Assembly (NCBI RefSeq): GCF_025165795.1
Contig: NZ_JAJAGO010000007.1
Span: forward strand, 62,001-126,000
Direction: 5' to 3'
Length of the DNA: 64,000 nt
From: Streptomyces gossypii
GTDB lineage: Bacteria; Actinomycetota; Actinomycetes; Streptomycetales; Streptomycetaceae
Shown here: piece by piece, positions 31,564 to 43,206 of the stretch
Numbering within the stretch: position 1 is the stretch's first letter
Layout: every line of letters begins with the position of its first letter
Position numbers and translations under genes: made by a program
The notes under the pieces: model-generated
What the model was told of the DNA's origin: nothing
What the model saw: the letters and a program-made list of their open reading frames with translations, nothing else
The model's database searches: none

Positions 31564-34500
31564 GTGGGATCACACGCAGACGTCGTCAGGCCGCTGCCGG
31601 AACTGCTGCGGGAGCACGCCCGGCGCTTCGGGGACAAGGTCGCCTTCGAGGACCGCCGTACCCGTCTTACCTACGGGGAGCTTGAGCAGCGGACGGGACG
31701 GCTGGCCGGGCATCTGGCGGCTCTCACGCCGGGGCGCGGTGAGCGCGTGGTCATCCTCCTCGACAATCGCGTCGAGGCGGTCGAGAGCCTTCTCGCCGTC
31801 ACCCGGACCGGTGCGGTGGGTGTACCGCTGGATCCGGGGTGTGCCGAGCCCGAGCTGGCCCACCTGCTGGACGACAGCGGCGCCCAGGTGGTCATCACCG
31901 GCCGTCCTCAGCTGCCGCGTCTGCAGCGCCTGCTGGCGCAGCGCCCCCAGCTGACCGTGGTGGTGGCCGAGGGCGGCGGCGAAGCCGGCGAGGCCCGCGA
32001 AGCCCGCGAGGGCTTCGGCGAGCCGCAGCCGGGCGTCGTCCTGAGCTACCGGGATCTGGTGGGCACGGAGCCGCCCGCTCCCGCCCCGGACGACCTCGGG
32101 CTGGACGAGGTGGCCTGGCTGCTCTACTCCTCCGGGTCCACCGGCGCCCCCAAGGGCGTGCTCTCCACGCAGCGGAGCCGCCTGACGCCGGTCGCCGCGG
32201 GTTTCGTCGACGTCCTCGGCATGTCACGGCACGACCGCCTGCTGTGGCCGCTGCCCGTCCACCACGCGATGAGTCAGCTGCTCTGCGTCATCGCGGTGGC
32301 GGCGACCGGTGCGAGCGCTCTGATCCTGCCCCGGTTCTCGGTGGCGGAGGTGAGGGGCGAACTGCACCGGACTGACTCCCCGTACACCCTCCTCGGCGGG
32401 GTGCCGACGACGTACGGCGAACTCCTCGGTGCCGTCCGCGACCAGGAAGGCGAAGGGCTGGGCACGCCGGCGCTGCGTGGCTGCATCAGCGGGGGCGCCT
32501 CGGCAGGCCCCGACTTCCGGCGGTCCTTCGAGGAGACCTGCGGCGTCCCGTTCCTGGAGCACTACGGCAGCACGGAGGCCGGCCCGGTCACCATGCCGGC
32601 GCCGGACGGCAGCACGGCGGCCGACTCGTGCGGCCCGGTGATTCCCGGTACCCGGCTCCGCGTCGGCGGCGGCAGCGACGGAAGGGAGGTGGGTGAGGGT
32701 GAGCTGTGGGTCAGCGGGCCGGGTGTGATGGCCGGTTACCACGGCAGGCCGGAGGCCACCGCCGAGGTGCTGCGCGACGGCTGGTTCCGTACGGGTGACC
32801 TGGCGAGGATCGACGCCTCCGGTGAACTCGTCATCACGGGGCGGGCCGGTGAACTGATCGTCCGCGGCGGCAAGAAGATCCATCCCTCCGAGGTGGAGCC
32901 CGTGCTGCGGGAACTGCCGGGGGTCGCGGACGCCGCGGTGGCCGGACGCCCGCACCCCGCGCTCGGCGAGGTGCCGGTCGCCTACCTGGTCCCCGGGCAC
33001 GAAGGCTTACCCGGCAGGAAGCGGATCCTTTCCGCATGCCGTCGGCAGCTCTCGCTGTTCAAGGTTCCGGTGGACCTGTACCAGGTGGCCCGGATACCGC
33101 GCACCGCCTCCGGCAAGGTCAGGAGGCACGCGCTGGCCGACGAACCCGCGCGGCTCCTCGAAGCGGAGGCCCCGCGGCAGGACGGCTTCCCGGCGGCGGA
33201 CGCGCTGGCTCTGGTACGGGCCGAGGTCGCGGCCGTGCTCGACTGCACGGCCGAGGAGGTGGAGCCCGGAACGGCGCTCCGGGACCTGGGCATGGATTCA
33301 CTGACGTCGACGGTGCTGCGCGAACGCCTGTCGACGGTGACGGGGCTCTCCCTCTCGGAGGCCGTCGCCTTCGACTACCCGACGGCCGCCGCGCTGGCCG
33401 CGCACCTGCGGGCGCGGTCCGCCACCGAACCGTCCGGGGCCGTCCTGGCACGAGGAGGGGCGTCCCGTGCCGACGACGACCCCGTGGTGATCGTGGGGAT
33501 GGCCTGCCGCTACCCCGGAGGGGTGACCTCCCCCGAGGAGCTGTGGCAGCTGGTGAGCAACGGAGTGGACGCCGTCGGCCCCTTCCCCGCCGACCGGGGC
33601 TGGGACACCGACCAGTTGTTCGATCCGGACCCCGGCCGGGCCGGCCGGACCTATGTGCGCGAGGGCGGCTTCCTCTCCGGAGTGGACCGCTTCGACCCGG
33701 CCTTCTTCGGCATCTCGCCCCGCGAGGCGCTGGCCATGGACCCGCAGCACCGGCTGCTGCTCGAAGTGGCCTGGGAGGCGTTCGAGCGTGCCGGGATGGA
33801 TCCCCGCACCGCGCGCGGCTCGGCCACGGGTGTGTACGCCGGAGTCATGTACAGCGACTACGCGGGCCGTTTCGCGGTCACCCCGGAGCACGTCGAGGGG
33901 TACCTCGGCATCGGCAACGCCGGCAGCGTCGCCTCGGGCCGGATCGCCTACACCTTCGGTCTGGAGGGACCGGCGCTCACCGTGGACACGGCGTGCTCCT
34001 CGTCCCTGGTGTCCCTGCATCTGGCGGCCCAGGCACTGCGCAGGGGTGAATGCGCCCTCGCGCTGGCCGGTGGTGTCACGGTCATGTCGGGGCCGACCTC
34101 GTTCGTCGAGTTCAGCCGGCAGCGTGCGCTGGCCCGCGACGGACGCTGCAAAGCCTTCGGGGCGGCAGCCGACGGCGCGGGGTGGGCCGAGGGCGCCGGG
34201 ATGCTCCTGATGAGCCGCCTGTCGGAGGCGCGCCGCGCCGGACACCCGGTCCTGGCCGTGGTGAAGGGCTCCGCGGTGAACCAGGACGGGGCGAGCAACG
34301 GCCTGACGGCGCCGCACGGACCAGCGCAGCAGCGCGTGATCCGGCAGGCTCTCGCCGACGCGAGTCTGACGCCCGGTGAGATCGACGCGGTCGAGGCGCA
34401 CGGCACGGGTACGCGGTTGGGCGACGTCATCGAGGCGGAGGCGTTCCTCGCGGCGTACGGGCAGGAGGCGCGGGAGCGTCCGCTGTGGCTGGGCTCGGTC

Positions 34501-37500
34501 AAGTCGAACATCGGTCACACGCAGGCCGCCGCGGGGGTCGCCGGGGTCATCAAGACGGTGCAGGCGATGGCGCACGGTGAACTGCCCCGTACGCTGCACG
34601 CCGACGAACCGACCCCCGGCGTCGACTGGTCGGCCGGGACGGTGTCGCTGCTGACCCGGGCCGTAAAGTGGCCCGTGACGGGCCGCCCACGGCGGGCGGG
34701 AGTGTCCGCCTTCGGGATCAGCGGCACCAACGCGCATGTGATCCTGGAGCAGGCACCGGCTGCTCTCACGCCTGCCGACTCCTGCGCGGCGGGCGGGCCC
34801 GTGCCCGCAGCGGCGGTGCCGTTCCCGGTCTCGGCCCGGAGCGAGCCGGGACTGCGGGCCCAGGCCCAGCGGCTGCACGATCACCTGGCCGCCGACCCCG
34901 GCGCGAACCTGGTGGACACCGGATGGTCGCTGGCCACCACCCGCACCGCCTTCGAGCACCGTGCCGTGGTGGTGGCCGAGGACCGCCGGGAGTTGCTCGC
35001 CTCCCTGCGGGCGGTGGCCGAGGGAAGGGGCCGGCAGGGGGTGTGTACGGGCGGGCCCCGCCAAAGCGGCCCGCTGGCCTTCCTCTTCACCGGGCAGGGC
35101 AGTCAACGAGCGGGCATGGGACGCGAGTTGCATGAACTCCACGCGCTCCACCCGGCCTTCGTCCGGGCGTTCGACGAGATGTGCACACTCTTCGACCCAC
35201 TGCTCCCGAGGCCGTTGCGTGAGGTGGCCTTCGCCGACAGCGGGTCACCGGCCGGTGCTCTCCTTCAAGAGACGCAGTTCGCACAGCCGGCGCTCTTCGC
35301 GCTGGAGACGGCCCTGTTCCGGCTGCTCGAATCCTGGGGGGTACGTCCCGACCTGGTGGCGGGGCACTCCATCGGCGAGGTGACCGCGGCGCACGTCGCC
35401 GGGGTGCTCTCCCTCGCGGACGCCTGCACCCTGGTGGCGGCACGCGGCCGGCTGATGGGCGCCCTTCCCGCGGGCGGCACCATGGCCGCCGTCCAGGCCG
35501 GTGAGGACGAGGTGGCCGCCTACCTGGCGAGCGGGGGCCGGGCGGTCGACGTCGCCGCAGTCAACGGGCCCTCCAGCGTGGTCGTCTCCGGGGACGAGGC
35601 GGCGGTCCGGGAAGCGGTGGCGCACTGGAGCGGGCGGGGCCGCGCGACGTCGCCGCTGCGGGTGAGCCATGCCTTCCACTCCGCGCACATGGAACCGGTA
35701 CTCGCCGACCTCGCCCAGGTGGCGCGAGGGCTCTCCTACTCCCGGCCCAAGATGCCCCTGGTGATGTCCCTGGCGGGCCGGACCGCCACCGACGAGGAGC
35801 TGTGCTCCCCGGACTTCTGGGTGGACCACGTCCGCCGCCCGGTCCGCTTCGCCGACTCGATGACGTCTCTGCGCGAGCGGGGTGCGACGCGCTACGTCGA
35901 ACTCGGCCCGGACGCCGTACTCACGGGCCTGGCCCGCCCCTGCCTCGCCACACCGCACCCGGCGTCGGCGGGCACGGGCACCGGAGCCCCCGCGCCGCTG
36001 GTCCTGCCGACCTTGAGCAGTTCGCAGCCGGAGGCACAGGCTCTGCTCGGCACCGTGGCCGCGCTCCACGCGAGCGGCGTGCCCGTCGGCTGGCAGGGGG
36101 TGTTCGCCGGTCGCGGCGCACGGCGCACCCCGCTGCCCACTTACGCGTTCCAGCGCCGCCGGTACTGGCTCGACGCGGACCCACCGGCACCGTCCACGGT
36201 GGCGCCCGGCGCCACTCCCCCTTCCCACCCGCACCTGCGGTCCCACCCGTTCCTCCGGTCGGCAACGCCGACTGCGGAAGACGGCGGCCTGCTGCTGAGC
36301 GGGCTGCTCGCGCTCCACGAGCACCCCTGGCTGGCCGATCACGCGGTGGCGGGCACGGTACTGCTGCCCGCGACCGCCTTCGTCGACATGGCACTGCACG
36401 CCGGTGCACTGGCCGGGACACCCGTCCTGGACGAACTCACCCTGACCACGCCCCTGCCGCTGACCGCCGGTGAGACCGTCGAAGTACAGGTGAAGGTGGC
36501 GGGGGCGGACGGGGACGGCAGGCGGGCCGTGGTCTGCCACGCCCGCCCGCACACCGTGGCGGGCGACCGGTCCTGGCGCAGGCACGCCTCCGGGACGCTC
36601 ACACCTCAGGAACCCCCCGTCGGTGGCCAAGAGCGGGCGGCGCACCACACCTGGCCCCCGCCGGGCGCTGTCCCGCTGGCCCTCGCCGGGGGGCCGGGGG
36701 CACCTGGAGGCGGTGCGGGTTTCTACGAACGTCTGGCTCACGGCGGGCTGCACTACGGCCCGGCTTTCCGTGGCCTGCACGCCGCCTGGCGTCTCGGCGA
36801 CGACCTGTACGCCGAGGTCGCGCTCCCCGAAGCGGCGCTCCCCGAAGCCGCCGGGGGTTCCCTCCCCGGCCAGGGCGCCCCCGGTTTCGCCCTGCATCCC
36901 GCGCTGCTGGACGCGGCACTGCACTCCGTGGCACTGGGCGGCCTCGCGTCGGCGGAGGGCGGCGACGGTGCCGTGTCTCTGCCGTTCGCCTTCAGCGGTG
37001 TGCGGCTGCACCTCACCGGCGACCCGACCGGCCGCTCCGCCGGCTCGCGAGGGCTGCGGGTGCGGGTGTCGCCCGGGGCCGACGGCCGGGCCGGACTGGA
37101 GCTGGCGGACAGCGCGGGCACGCTCGTCGCGACGGTCCGTTCGCTGGCTCTGCGGCCCTTTCCGGCTGCCGGGTCGGGTGCCTCCAGCGCGCTGGGTGGC
37201 CGCCTCTTCCGTATGGACTGGGTACCTCTGCCGCCGGACTCCGCGCGCCCTTCGGTGCCCGCGTGGGGTGTACTGGGCGAAGCGGGCCCTCGGCTGCGGG
37301 ACGTGCTGCTTCCCTCTGGCTCCGGAATCCGGGTGTACGCGGACACGGCGGCGGTGGCCGCCGCCGCACCGCCCGTTGTCGTCGCCCCCTGCCCGCCGCC
37401 GACCGGGACGGGTGGCGGCGCGGCGAACTGCGTTGACGGTGCGGGCTGCGTTGACGGTGCGGGCTGCGTAGCCGGTGCGGGCTGCGCGGCGGAGGTGCAC

Positions 37501-39840
37501 CGTACGGCGGCCTGGGCACTGGCGCTCGTGCAGTCCTGGCTGGCCGAGCCACGCCTGGCGCGCTCCCGCCTCGTCATCGTGGCGGATTCCTGCGAGGGCA
37601 CTGCCGGGGAGGGCACTGCCGACGAGGGGCCTGCCGCGCCTGTCCACGCCTCCGTCTGGGGACTCGTGCGCTCGGCCATGCGAGAGAACCCGGGCCGCTT
37701 CGCGCTCGTCGACGTGGACGGTCACCCCGACTCGGCGCGTGCGCTGCCCGCGCGCCTGGCCGGCACGGAGCCGGAGACGGCCGTGCGGCGGGGGACGACG
37801 TACGTGCCGAAGCTGGTGCGCGCCGCCGCCACGGCCGGGGACGAGCGACCGCTTCCCCGGCTGGATCCCGAGGGCACGGTCATGATCACCGGCGCGACCG
37901 GCTCGCTGGGCATGCTGATCGCCCGCCATCTGGTCACCACGCACGGCGTCCGTCACCTGCTGCTCGTCGGCCGACGTGGTTCCGAAGCGCCGGGAATACC
38001 CGAACTGTGCGCGGAACTGGCCGAATCGGATGCCTCCGTGACGGTCCGGGCGTGCGACGTCGCCGACCGGACGGCGCTCGCCACTTTGATCGACGGGATT
38101 CCCGCAGCACACGCGCTGACGGGCGTGGTGCACGCCGCCGGCGTGCTGGACGACGGCATCGTCCCGGTGCTCACCCAGGACCGGCTCGACCATGTGCTGC
38201 GGCCCAAAGCTGATGCCGCCCTCGCCCTGCACGAACTCACCCGCGACCGCGAGCTGGCGATGTTCGCTCTCTTCTCCTCGGTGGCCGGCACGTTCGGCTC
38301 CGCCGGTCAGGCCAACTACGCGGCGGCGAACTGCGTCCTGGACGCCCTGGCCCGGCACCGCAGGGAACTCGGGCTGCCCGGCACGTCGATCGTCTGGGGC
38401 CCCTGGCAGCAGACCAGCGGCATGACGGCGCATCTCAGGGAAGCGGACCTGCGGCGGATCTCCCGTTCCGGATTCAGCCCGCTCAGCACGGAAGAGGGCC
38501 TCGCGCTCTTCGACGCCGCCGTCCGGAGCGAGGAGGCGGTCCTGGTGGCTACCCAACTCGACCCGGCTGCCGCGGCGGACGACCCGCTGCTGACGGGTGC
38601 GCGGCCCGGGACGCCCGTCCTGGGCGCGGTGCCAAGCGCGGCAGAGGCCGACGGCCGTCTTCCCCTAAGCCGACGGCTGGCCGCAGCGCCTCCCGACCAG
38701 CGCGCTGCGCTGCTCCTCGCGGAGGTGCGGACCCTGGCGGCAGCGGTGCTCGGTCATACCGAGGGGCAGTCCGCGGTCGGGGCTGACGAGGTCCTGGCAG
38801 ACCTGGGCCTCGACTCCCTCGCCGCCGTCGACCTGCGCAACCGACTCGCGACGGCGACGGATCTGCCCCTGCCGTCCACGCTGCTGTTCGACTTCCCCAC
38901 GCCTCGCACGGTCGCCGCGTACCTGGAGGAGCGCTACGCCGAGGAGGTGACGGCGCACGAAGCCCCCCACCGCCCGGCGGCCGCCGCCCCGGCGGACGGT
39001 GGGGATCCGGACTCCCTGTCGACTCCGGACTCCCTGTCGGCGCTGTTCCGCGCCGCCTGCGCCCGCGGAAGGACGTGGGACGGGATGGCGCTGCTGACGC
39101 TCGCCGCACGTCTCCGTCCGGTCTTCGACCGCGCCGGGGCGCCCGGCGCCGCGCCCGAGGCCGTCACGCTCACGCCGGGCGGCGCGGGCCCCCGCCTCAT
39201 CTGCTTCCCGGCGCTCAGCGCGCTCTCCGGCCCGCAGGAGTACGCCCGCCTCGGCCTCGGCCTGCAGGGCCTTCGGCCGGTCTCGGCGCTCCGCCATCCC
39301 GGCTTCCACCGGGGGGAGGCACTGCCGGACACGCTGGACGCCTTCGTCACGGCTCAGGCCGCCGCCGTCCTCACCTGCGCGGGCCGCGAACCGTTCGTCC
39401 TGCTGGGGCGTTCGGCCGGCGGCTGGGTCGCCCAGGCCGTGGCGGAACGTCTGGAAGCCGAAAGGGCCGAGGGTGCCGCCCCGGTCGCCGTCGTGCTGGT
39501 GGACACCTACTCCGGCGACACCGGCATCGGTGAGGAGTCCCTCTCCGCCATGACGGCGGACATGCTCCAGCGAACGGCGGAGTTCGCGTCGGCCGATCCG
39601 GACCGACTCACCGCCATGGCCGGGTACTTCGACCTGTACGCGGGCTGGAAACCAGCGCAACTCGCGGCCCCCACCCTCTTCGTACGGGCCCGGGACCGTC
39701 TGCCCGGCACCAGCCCCGCCCCGGTCTGGAGCCTGCCGCACTCCGAAGTCACCGTGCCGGGCGACCACTTCACCATGCTCGAAGACAACGCCCGCACCAC
39801 CGCACTCGCCGTACACCGCTGGCTCACCGGCCTGCCCTGA
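31564..39840 (+). CDS. Single-module type I polyketide synthase with its own AMP ligase and thioesterase
   Basis: The GTG at 31564 follows GGGAGG by nine bases; a GTG at 31519 has a worse context. The 2758 residues contain, in order: an AMP-dependent acyl ligase (about 10-525; [26 protein letters not shown]), ACP (Ser579), KS (Cys811, His946, His985), AT (Ser1269; GHSIGE and HAFH point to malonyl-CoA), DH (His1593, Asp1783), KR (Ser2239, Tyr2252; LDD at 2195-2197, so B-type), ACP (Ser2418) and TE (Ser2617, His2735). Every active site looks intact. The expected product is a carboxylic acid starter lengthened by one malonyl unit, reduced and dehydrated to an alpha,beta-unsaturated acid and then released. 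A TTA codon at residue 482 makes translation bldA-dependent. No tailoring genes adjoin it. Confidence 0.93.
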   Translation: MGSHADVVRPLPELLREHARRFGDKVAFEDRRTRLTYGELEQRTGRLAGHLAALTPGRGERVVILLDNRVEAVESLLAVTRTGAVGVPLDPGCAEPELAHLLDDSGAQVVITGRPQLPRLQRLLAQRPQLTVVVAEGGGEAGEAREAREGFGEPQPGVVLSYRDLVGTEPPAPAPDDLGLDEVAWLLYSSGSTGAPKGVLSTQRSRLTPVAAGFVDVLGMSRHDRLLWPLPVHHAMSQLLCVIAVAATGASALILPRFSVAEVRGELHRTDSPYTLLGGVPTTYGELLGAVRDQEGEGLGTPALRGCISGGASAGPDFRRSFEETCGVPFLEHYGSTEAGPVTMPAPDGSTAADSCGPVIPGTRLRVGGGSDGREVGEGELWVSGPGVMAGYHGRPEATAEVLRDGWFRTGDLARIDASGELVITGRAGELIVRGGKKIHPSEVEPVLRELPGVADAAVAGRPHPALGEVPVAYLVPGHEGLPGRKRILSACRRQLSLFKVPVDLYQVARIPRTASGKVRRHALADEPARLLEAEAPRQDGFPAADALALVRAEVAAVLDCTAEEVEPGTALRDLGMDSLTSTVLRERLSTVTGLSLSEAVAFDYPTAAALAAHLRARSATEPSGAVLARGGASRADDDPVVIVGMACRYPGGVTSPEELWQLVSNGVDAVGPFPADRGWDTDQLFDPDPGRAGRTYVREGGFLSGVDRFDPAFFGISPREALAMDPQHRLLLEVAWEAFERAGMDPRTARGSATGVYAGVMYSDYAGRFAVTPEHVEGYLGIGNAGSVASGRIAYTFGLEGPALTVDTACSSSLVSLHLAAQALRRGECALALAGGVTVMSGPTSFVEFSRQRALARDGRCKAFGAAADGAGWAEGAGMLLMSRLSEARRAGHPVLAVVKGSAVNQDGASNGLTAPHGPAQQRVIRQALADASLTPGEIDAVEAHGTGTRLGDVIEAEAFLAAYGQEARERPLWLGSVKSNIGHTQAAAGVAGVIKTVQAMAHGELPRTLHADEPTPGVDWSAGTVSLLTRAVKWPVTGRPRRAGVSAFGISGTNAHVILEQAPAALTPADSCAAGGPVPAAAVPFPVSARSEPGLRAQAQRLHDHLAADPGANLVDTGWSLATTRTAFEHRAVVVAEDRRELLASLRAVAEGRGRQGVCTGGPRQSGPLAFLFTGQGSQRAGMGRELHELHALHPAFVRAFDEMCTLFDPLLPRPLREVAFADSGSPAGALLQETQFAQPALFALETALFRLLESWGVRPDLVAGHSIGEVTAAHVAGVLSLADACTLVAARGRLMGALPAGGTMAAVQAGEDEVAAYLASGGRAVDVAAVNGPSSVVVSGDEAAVREAVAHWSGRGRATSPLRVSHAFHSAHMEPVLADLAQVARGLSYSRPKMPLVMSLAGRTATDEELCSPDFWVDHVRRPVRFADSMTSLRERGATRYVELGPDAVLTGLARPCLATPHPASAGTGTGAPAPLVLPTLSSSQPEAQALLGTVAALHASGVPVGWQGVFAGRGARRTPLPTYAFQRRRYWLDADPPAPSTVAPGATPPSHPHLRSHPFLRSATPTAEDGGLLLSGLLALHEHPWLADHAVAGTVLLPATAFVDMALHAGALAGTPVLDELTLTTPLPLTAGETVEVQVKVAGADGDGRRAVVCHARPHTVAGDRSWRRHASGTLTPQEPPVGGQERAAHHTWPPPGAVPLALAGGPGAPGGGAGFYERLAHGGLHYGPAFRGLHAAWRLGDDLYAEVALPEAALPEAAGGSLPGQGAPGFALHPALLDAALHSVALGGLASAEGGDGAVSLPFAFSGVRLHLTGDPTGRSAGSRGLRVRVSPGADGRAGLELADSAGTLVATVRSLALRPFPAAGSGASSALGGRLFRMDWVPLPPDSARPSVPAWGVLGEAGPRLRDVLLPSGSGIRVYADTAAVAAAAPPVVVAPCPPPTGTGGGAANCVDGAGCVDGAGCVAGAGCAAEVHRTAAWALALVQSWLAEPRLARSRLVIVADSCEGTAGEGTADEGPAAPVHASVWGLVRSAMRENPGRFALVDVDGHPDSARALPARLAGTEPETAVRRGTTYVPKLVRAAATAGDERPLPRLDPEGTVMITGATGSLGMLIARHLVTTHGVRHLLLVGRRGSEAPGIPELCAELAESDASVTVRACDVADRTALATLIDGIPAAHALTGVVHAAGVLDDGIVPVLTQDRLDHVLRPKADAALALHELTRDRELAMFALFSSVAGTFGSAGQANYAAANCVLDALARHRRELGLPGTSIVWGPWQQTSGMTAHLREADLRRISRSGFSPLSTEEGLALFDAAVRSEEAVLVATQLDPAAAADDPLLTGARPGTPVLGAVPSAAEADGRLPLSRRLAAAPPDQRAALLLAEVRTLAAAVLGHTEGQSAVGADEVLADLGLDSLAAVDLRNRLATATDLPLPSTLLFDFPTPRTVAAYLEERYAEEVTAHEAPHRPAAAAPADGGDPDSLSTPDSLSALFRAACARGRTWDGMALLTLAARLRPVFDRAGAPGAAPEAVTLTPGGAGPRLICFPALSALSGPQEYARLGLGLQGLRPVSALRHPGFHRGEALPDTLDAFVTAQAAAVLTCAGREPFVLLGRSAGGWVAQAVAERLEAERAEGAAPVAVVLVDTYSGDTGIGEESLSAMTADMLQRTAEFASADPDRLTAMAGYFDLYAGWKPAQLAAPTLFVRARDRLPGTSPAPVWSLPHSEVTVPGDHFTMLEDNARTTALAVHRWLTGLP
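33007..33009 (+). other. TTA codon in the polyketide synthase gene
   Basis: In-frame TTA for Leu482, in the ligase domain ahead of the A10 motif. In Streptomyces TTA is read only by the developmentally controlled bldA tRNA. Confidence 0.9.
37429..37493 (+). repeat. 18-bp tandem repeats encoding a Cys-rich linker
   Basis: Two perfect copies of TGCGTTGACGGTGCGGGC (37429, 37447), a third with two changes (37465) and a partial fourth encode [18 protein letters not shown] and CAAE. They lie between the DH domain and the KR catalytic domain of the polyketide synthase. Four evenly spaced cysteines there are unusual. Confidence 0.9.
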
Positions 39841-39940
39841 CCGTCTGTCCGTCCCTCCGTCAGCCAGCCGGGCAGCCGGGCAGCCACGATGCTCCCGGCC
39901 CCGGCCCCGGCCCTGCCCGCCACCCGCCGCTCCTTCCTCG

Positions 39941-42310
39941 TCACTCCGCCCGCAACGCCCGTGCCGTATGCGTCCGGGCCGCCCAGCCCGCCGGCAGCAG
40001 CGCGCCGATCACCGCGATCGCCACCCCGGCCAGGGCAAGCAGCGCCAGCAGGGGTACGTCGTACACGTCGATGTCCGCCGACGGGATCGTGGTGCCGACC
40101 GCGCGGCCCATCTCGGGCATCACCCAGCCATGCAGTGCCACCCCCAGCGGGACGCCGATCGCCCCCGCCGCCAGGCCTGTGCCGGCCACCGAGGTGAGGA
40201 CCTGCGCGATCGTCTGCCTCGGGGTCATCCCCAGGGCCTTGAGAATGCCCAGGTCGCGGACCCGGTCCCGGGTGTCCAGCACCACGGCGTTGAGCACGCC
40301 CAGGCAGGCCACGGCGACCAGCATCAGCGTGAGCATCGCGATCAGCGCCTGCATCGCCCGGACCACGCTCGACTTCCCGCCCTCAGTCGCCGCCGCCTCC
40401 GCGCCGAGCGGCTTCAGTGCGGCGTTCAGCTCCCCGAGGTAGCGCGCCTCATCCGTACCGGACTTGAGCTCCACGCTGAACTCAGCGGGCAGGAACCGGG
40501 CTTTCAGCCCCGCGACCGACGACGCGCCGGTGCGCACCGCCATCCCCTTGTCGCCCAGATCGAAGATCTCGCCGACGATCCGCAGCCGGACGGTGCGTCC
40601 CTGTTCGGCAAGAGTGACCGTCTCCCCGACTCGCACTCCGGTGGCCTGGAGGAAGCGCGTCGCCGCGACCGCCTCCCCCGGAGAGTCGAACCAGCGGCCC
40701 CTGACCATCGTGGCGGCGCTGCCGGCGGAGTCCCCTTCGTATGCCACCAGCGGTGTGCCGCCCGTCAGGCCCGGGACGCCCACCTGTGTTTTTGCGGCCA
40801 AGAAGGAGGACTCGGTCTCCGGGCGGGCTTCGATCGCCGATGCCACTGCGGCCGGGTCGGCCGCCTTCGCGGGCGCCGTGTCACCCGGGACGGGACCGGG
40901 CCGGGGCATCGTGCGTACCGTGACCTCGCCTGCCCGGTCCGGATCGCCGTCGGTCTTCATGGCGATCAGCGTGCTGCCCAGACCCACAGCGAACGTCACC
41001 GCCAAGGCTCCGAAGGCGACCGCGGACGCCAGCGTCGCCGAGCGCCCGGGGCGGGCGAAGGGACTCGCCAGGCCCAGGGTGACCGACCGCGGCAGCGGCA
41101 GGCGTCCCAGCAGATGCCGCACTCGCCGCCCCCGTGCGCCGACCGCGGCCTGGTCCATGGTGATCACCTCGGCGGTGCGCAGCCGCGCCGCCCGCAGCGC
41201 GGGGCCGAACGCGGCGGCGGCCACCACGGCCAGCGCACCTGCCAGGACAGTGACGTCCACCCACAGGGGGATCAGCACCGTCGCCGTCCCGTACGCCTCG
41301 GCCACCTCGGCCAGCAGCGGCACGGCGAGCACGTTGCCGAGGGCCGCGCCCAGCGCGGCGCCCAACGAGGCCGGGATCAGGGCCTGGGCCACGTATGCCC
41401 GCCCAATCTGCAGCGGAGTGAATCCGAGGGACTTGAGGATTCCGATCCGCCGCCTCGCGGCGCCCACCGCGCCGCTGACCACGATGCCGATGACCAGGAC
41501 CGACATCGCCAGGCCCAGCAGGGCGAAGGCGGTGACAAAGGGGATGAACGCCGCCGTGTTCTCCTGGGCGGTCTGCCGGACGTCCAGATACGACTGGGTG
41601 CCGGCGATCGCACCCGGCGGCACGGCGGCGGCGAGCCCGTCGCGGCCGGCCGCGATGTCGGCGCTGGCGGCGGCGTCGGTGAACCGGTAGAGCATCTGGT
41701 AGTCGGACTCCGCCCCGGCCAGCCCGGCCACCTGCGCAGGCACGACCCAGGCCTCGGCGCTCTCGCCCACCGATTCGGCGATCCCGACCACCCTCAGCTC
41801 GGTCTCGCCGGCCACCAGGCCGTCCCCGGTCCTCATGTCCGGATGGCGGGCGCCCGCCTCCAGCACGATCTCGCCGGGAGCCTCGGCCCAACGGCCCTCG
41901 ATCAGGCTCACCTCGTCCACCGGGCTGTCGGGCGCCGTCCGCCCGGCGACCGTCAGCGGCGGCGGTTCGAAACCGGGCGGCGCCCCCTCGGGCGTGCCCT
42001 GGCGTACGGAGGAGACGGCGAACGGCCCCGCCACAGCGTCCACCCCGGACACGTGTGCGGTGGCGGCCAGTTGCTCCGCGGTCACCGCCGAGCCGTCGAA
42101 CTGGACCGTCAGGTGCGCGCCGTGCTGCTTGGCGAAGGCCCGGTCGAAGGGTGCCTGGGAAGCGACGAGGAGACCGACCGCCAGTACGGAGGCGGCCACC
42201 GAGAGCAGGGTCGTCAGCGTGATCACCGCGGTCTGCACGCGTCGCCGCCCGACCCCTGCGCGCACCACTCGGCCCAGGGCCCCCCGCCGCGGCACGACCC
42301 GCCCGCTCAT
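39941..42310 (-). CDS. FtsX-family ABC transporter permease, two-domain
   Basis: A 789-residue permease with the duplicated FtsX architecture: first helix near residue 25, a periplasmic domain, a three-helix FtsX block (GAVGAARRRIGILKSLGFTP), a hinge near residues 395-440, then a second helix, periplasmic domain and FtsX block (TRDRVRDLGILKALGMTPR), ending LPAGWAARTHTARALRAE. Such MacB/LolC-like proteins extrude lipids, peptides or antibiotics mechanically. The ATG at 42310 overlaps the stop of its ATPase gene (ATGA, 42307-42310). The pair lies downstream of the polyketide synthase on the opposite strand and may export a metabolite, but the two-component pair is the nearer regulatory partner. 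Confidence 0.88.
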   Translation of the reverse strand: MSGRVVPRRGALGRVVRAGVGRRRVQTAVITLTTLLSVAASVLAVGLLVASQAPFDRAFAKQHGAHLTVQFDGSAVTAEQLAATAHVSGVDAVAGPFAVSSVRQGTPEGAPPGFEPPPLTVAGRTAPDSPVDEVSLIEGRWAEAPGEIVLEAGARHPDMRTGDGLVAGETELRVVGIAESVGESAEAWVVPAQVAGLAGAESDYQMLYRFTDAAASADIAAGRDGLAAAVPPGAIAGTQSYLDVRQTAQENTAAFIPFVTAFALLGLAMSVLVIGIVVSGAVGAARRRIGILKSLGFTPLQIGRAYVAQALIPASLGAALGAALGNVLAVPLLAEVAEAYGTATVLIPLWVDVTVLAGALAVVAAAAFGPALRAARLRTAEVITMDQAAVGARGRRVRHLLGRLPLPRSVTLGLASPFARPGRSATLASAVAFGALAVTFAVGLGSTLIAMKTDGDPDRAGEVTVRTMPRPGPVPGDTAPAKAADPAAVASAIEARPETESSFLAAKTQVGVPGLTGGTPLVAYEGDSAGSAATMVRGRWFDSPGEAVAATRFLQATGVRVGETVTLAEQGRTVRLRIVGEIFDLGDKGMAVRTGASSVAGLKARFLPAEFSVELKSGTDEARYLGELNAALKPLGAEAAATEGGKSSVVRAMQALIAMLTLMLVAVACLGVLNAVVLDTRDRVRDLGILKALGMTPRQTIAQVLTSVAGTGLAAGAIGVPLGVALHGWVMPEMGRAVGTTIPSADIDVYDVPLLALLALAGVAIAVIGALLPAGWAARTHTARALRAE

Positions 42311-42996
42311 CGGGTCACCGCCGTGACGTCCCGTGCGATGACCCCGTCGACAAGCTCGATCGTCCGCGTCGCGCAGGCCTCGGCCAGCGCCAGGTCGTGG
42401 GTGACCAGGACGATCGTCTGCCCGTCGGCATTCAACGCGCGGAGCAGCTCGCACACGTCCATGCCGGAGGCGGTGTCCAGCGCGCCCGTGGGCTCGTCGG
42501 CGATCAGCAGCGGCGGGCGGTTCATGAGCGCCCGTGCGACCGCGACGCGCTGCCGCTCGCCGCCCGAGAGCCGTCCCGGATAAGCCCCGGCGTGCCGGTC
42601 GATACCGAGAGAGGCGAGCAACTCGGCGGCGCGGGCCGCCGCCTGGGCCCGAGGCGTGCCGGAGAGCTGGGCAGGCAGGAGCACGTTGTCGGTAACGGTG
42701 AGGTCGTCGAGGAGATTGAAGAACTGGAAGACCATCCCGATGCGGGAACGCCGGTACTTCGCCGAGGCGCTCTCACTCAGCTCGTCGACGCGCAGCCCGT
42801 CGACCGTGACGCTGCCCCTGCTCGGGCGGTCGAGACCGGCGATCAGGTTCAGCAGTGTCGACTTGCCACTCCCGGACGGGCCCCGCACCGCGAGTGCCTC
42901 CCCGGCGCGCACCCGCAGCGTCAGCCCGGCCAGTGCGGCCCGGCCCTCGTCGTACTCCTTGGCCACATCTCGTACGTCGATGAGGGGGTCGGTCAT
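42307..42996 (-). CDS. ABC transporter ATPase, LolD/MacB type
   Basis: A 229-residue ATPase, start chosen at the ATG behind GGAGG. Walker A is GPSGSGKSTLLNLIAG, the Q-loop IGMVFQFFNLLDDLTV, the signature LSGGERQRVAVARALM and Walker B LLIADEPTGALD, with the switch His of VTHDLALAE. The sequence is typical of ATPases paired with FtsX permeases, and the gene is translationally coupled to the one at 39941-42310. It is divergent from the histidine kinase gene, so the two-component pair probably controls the exporter. Confidence 0.92.
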   Translation of the reverse strand: MTDPLIDVRDVAKEYDEGRAALAGLTLRVRAGEALAVRGPSGSGKSTLLNLIAGLDRPSRGSVTVDGLRVDELSESASAKYRRSRIGMVFQFFNLLDDLTVTDNVLLPAQLSGTPRAQAAARAAELLASLGIDRHAGAYPGRLSGGERQRVAVARALMNRPPLLIADEPTGALDTASGMDVCELLRALNADGQTIVLVTHDLALAEACATRTIELVDGVIARDVTAVTR

Positions 42997-43206
42997 CAGT
43001 CCTCCACTGCTCGGATGCCGCCTCTTCGGGCAGCCGCCCTGACGGTAGGAGCGCCTGCGACGTATCCACGTCGGCCGCTGTGCGGAAGATCCGTACCGTC
43101 CGCGGATGAGGCGCCGACCCGTCATCCCTGCGATGTACGCCCACGGTGCGGGCCACTGCGTCCCACGGCTGATTCGGAGCGCCCCACCGCTTGGCACACT
43201 GACGCG

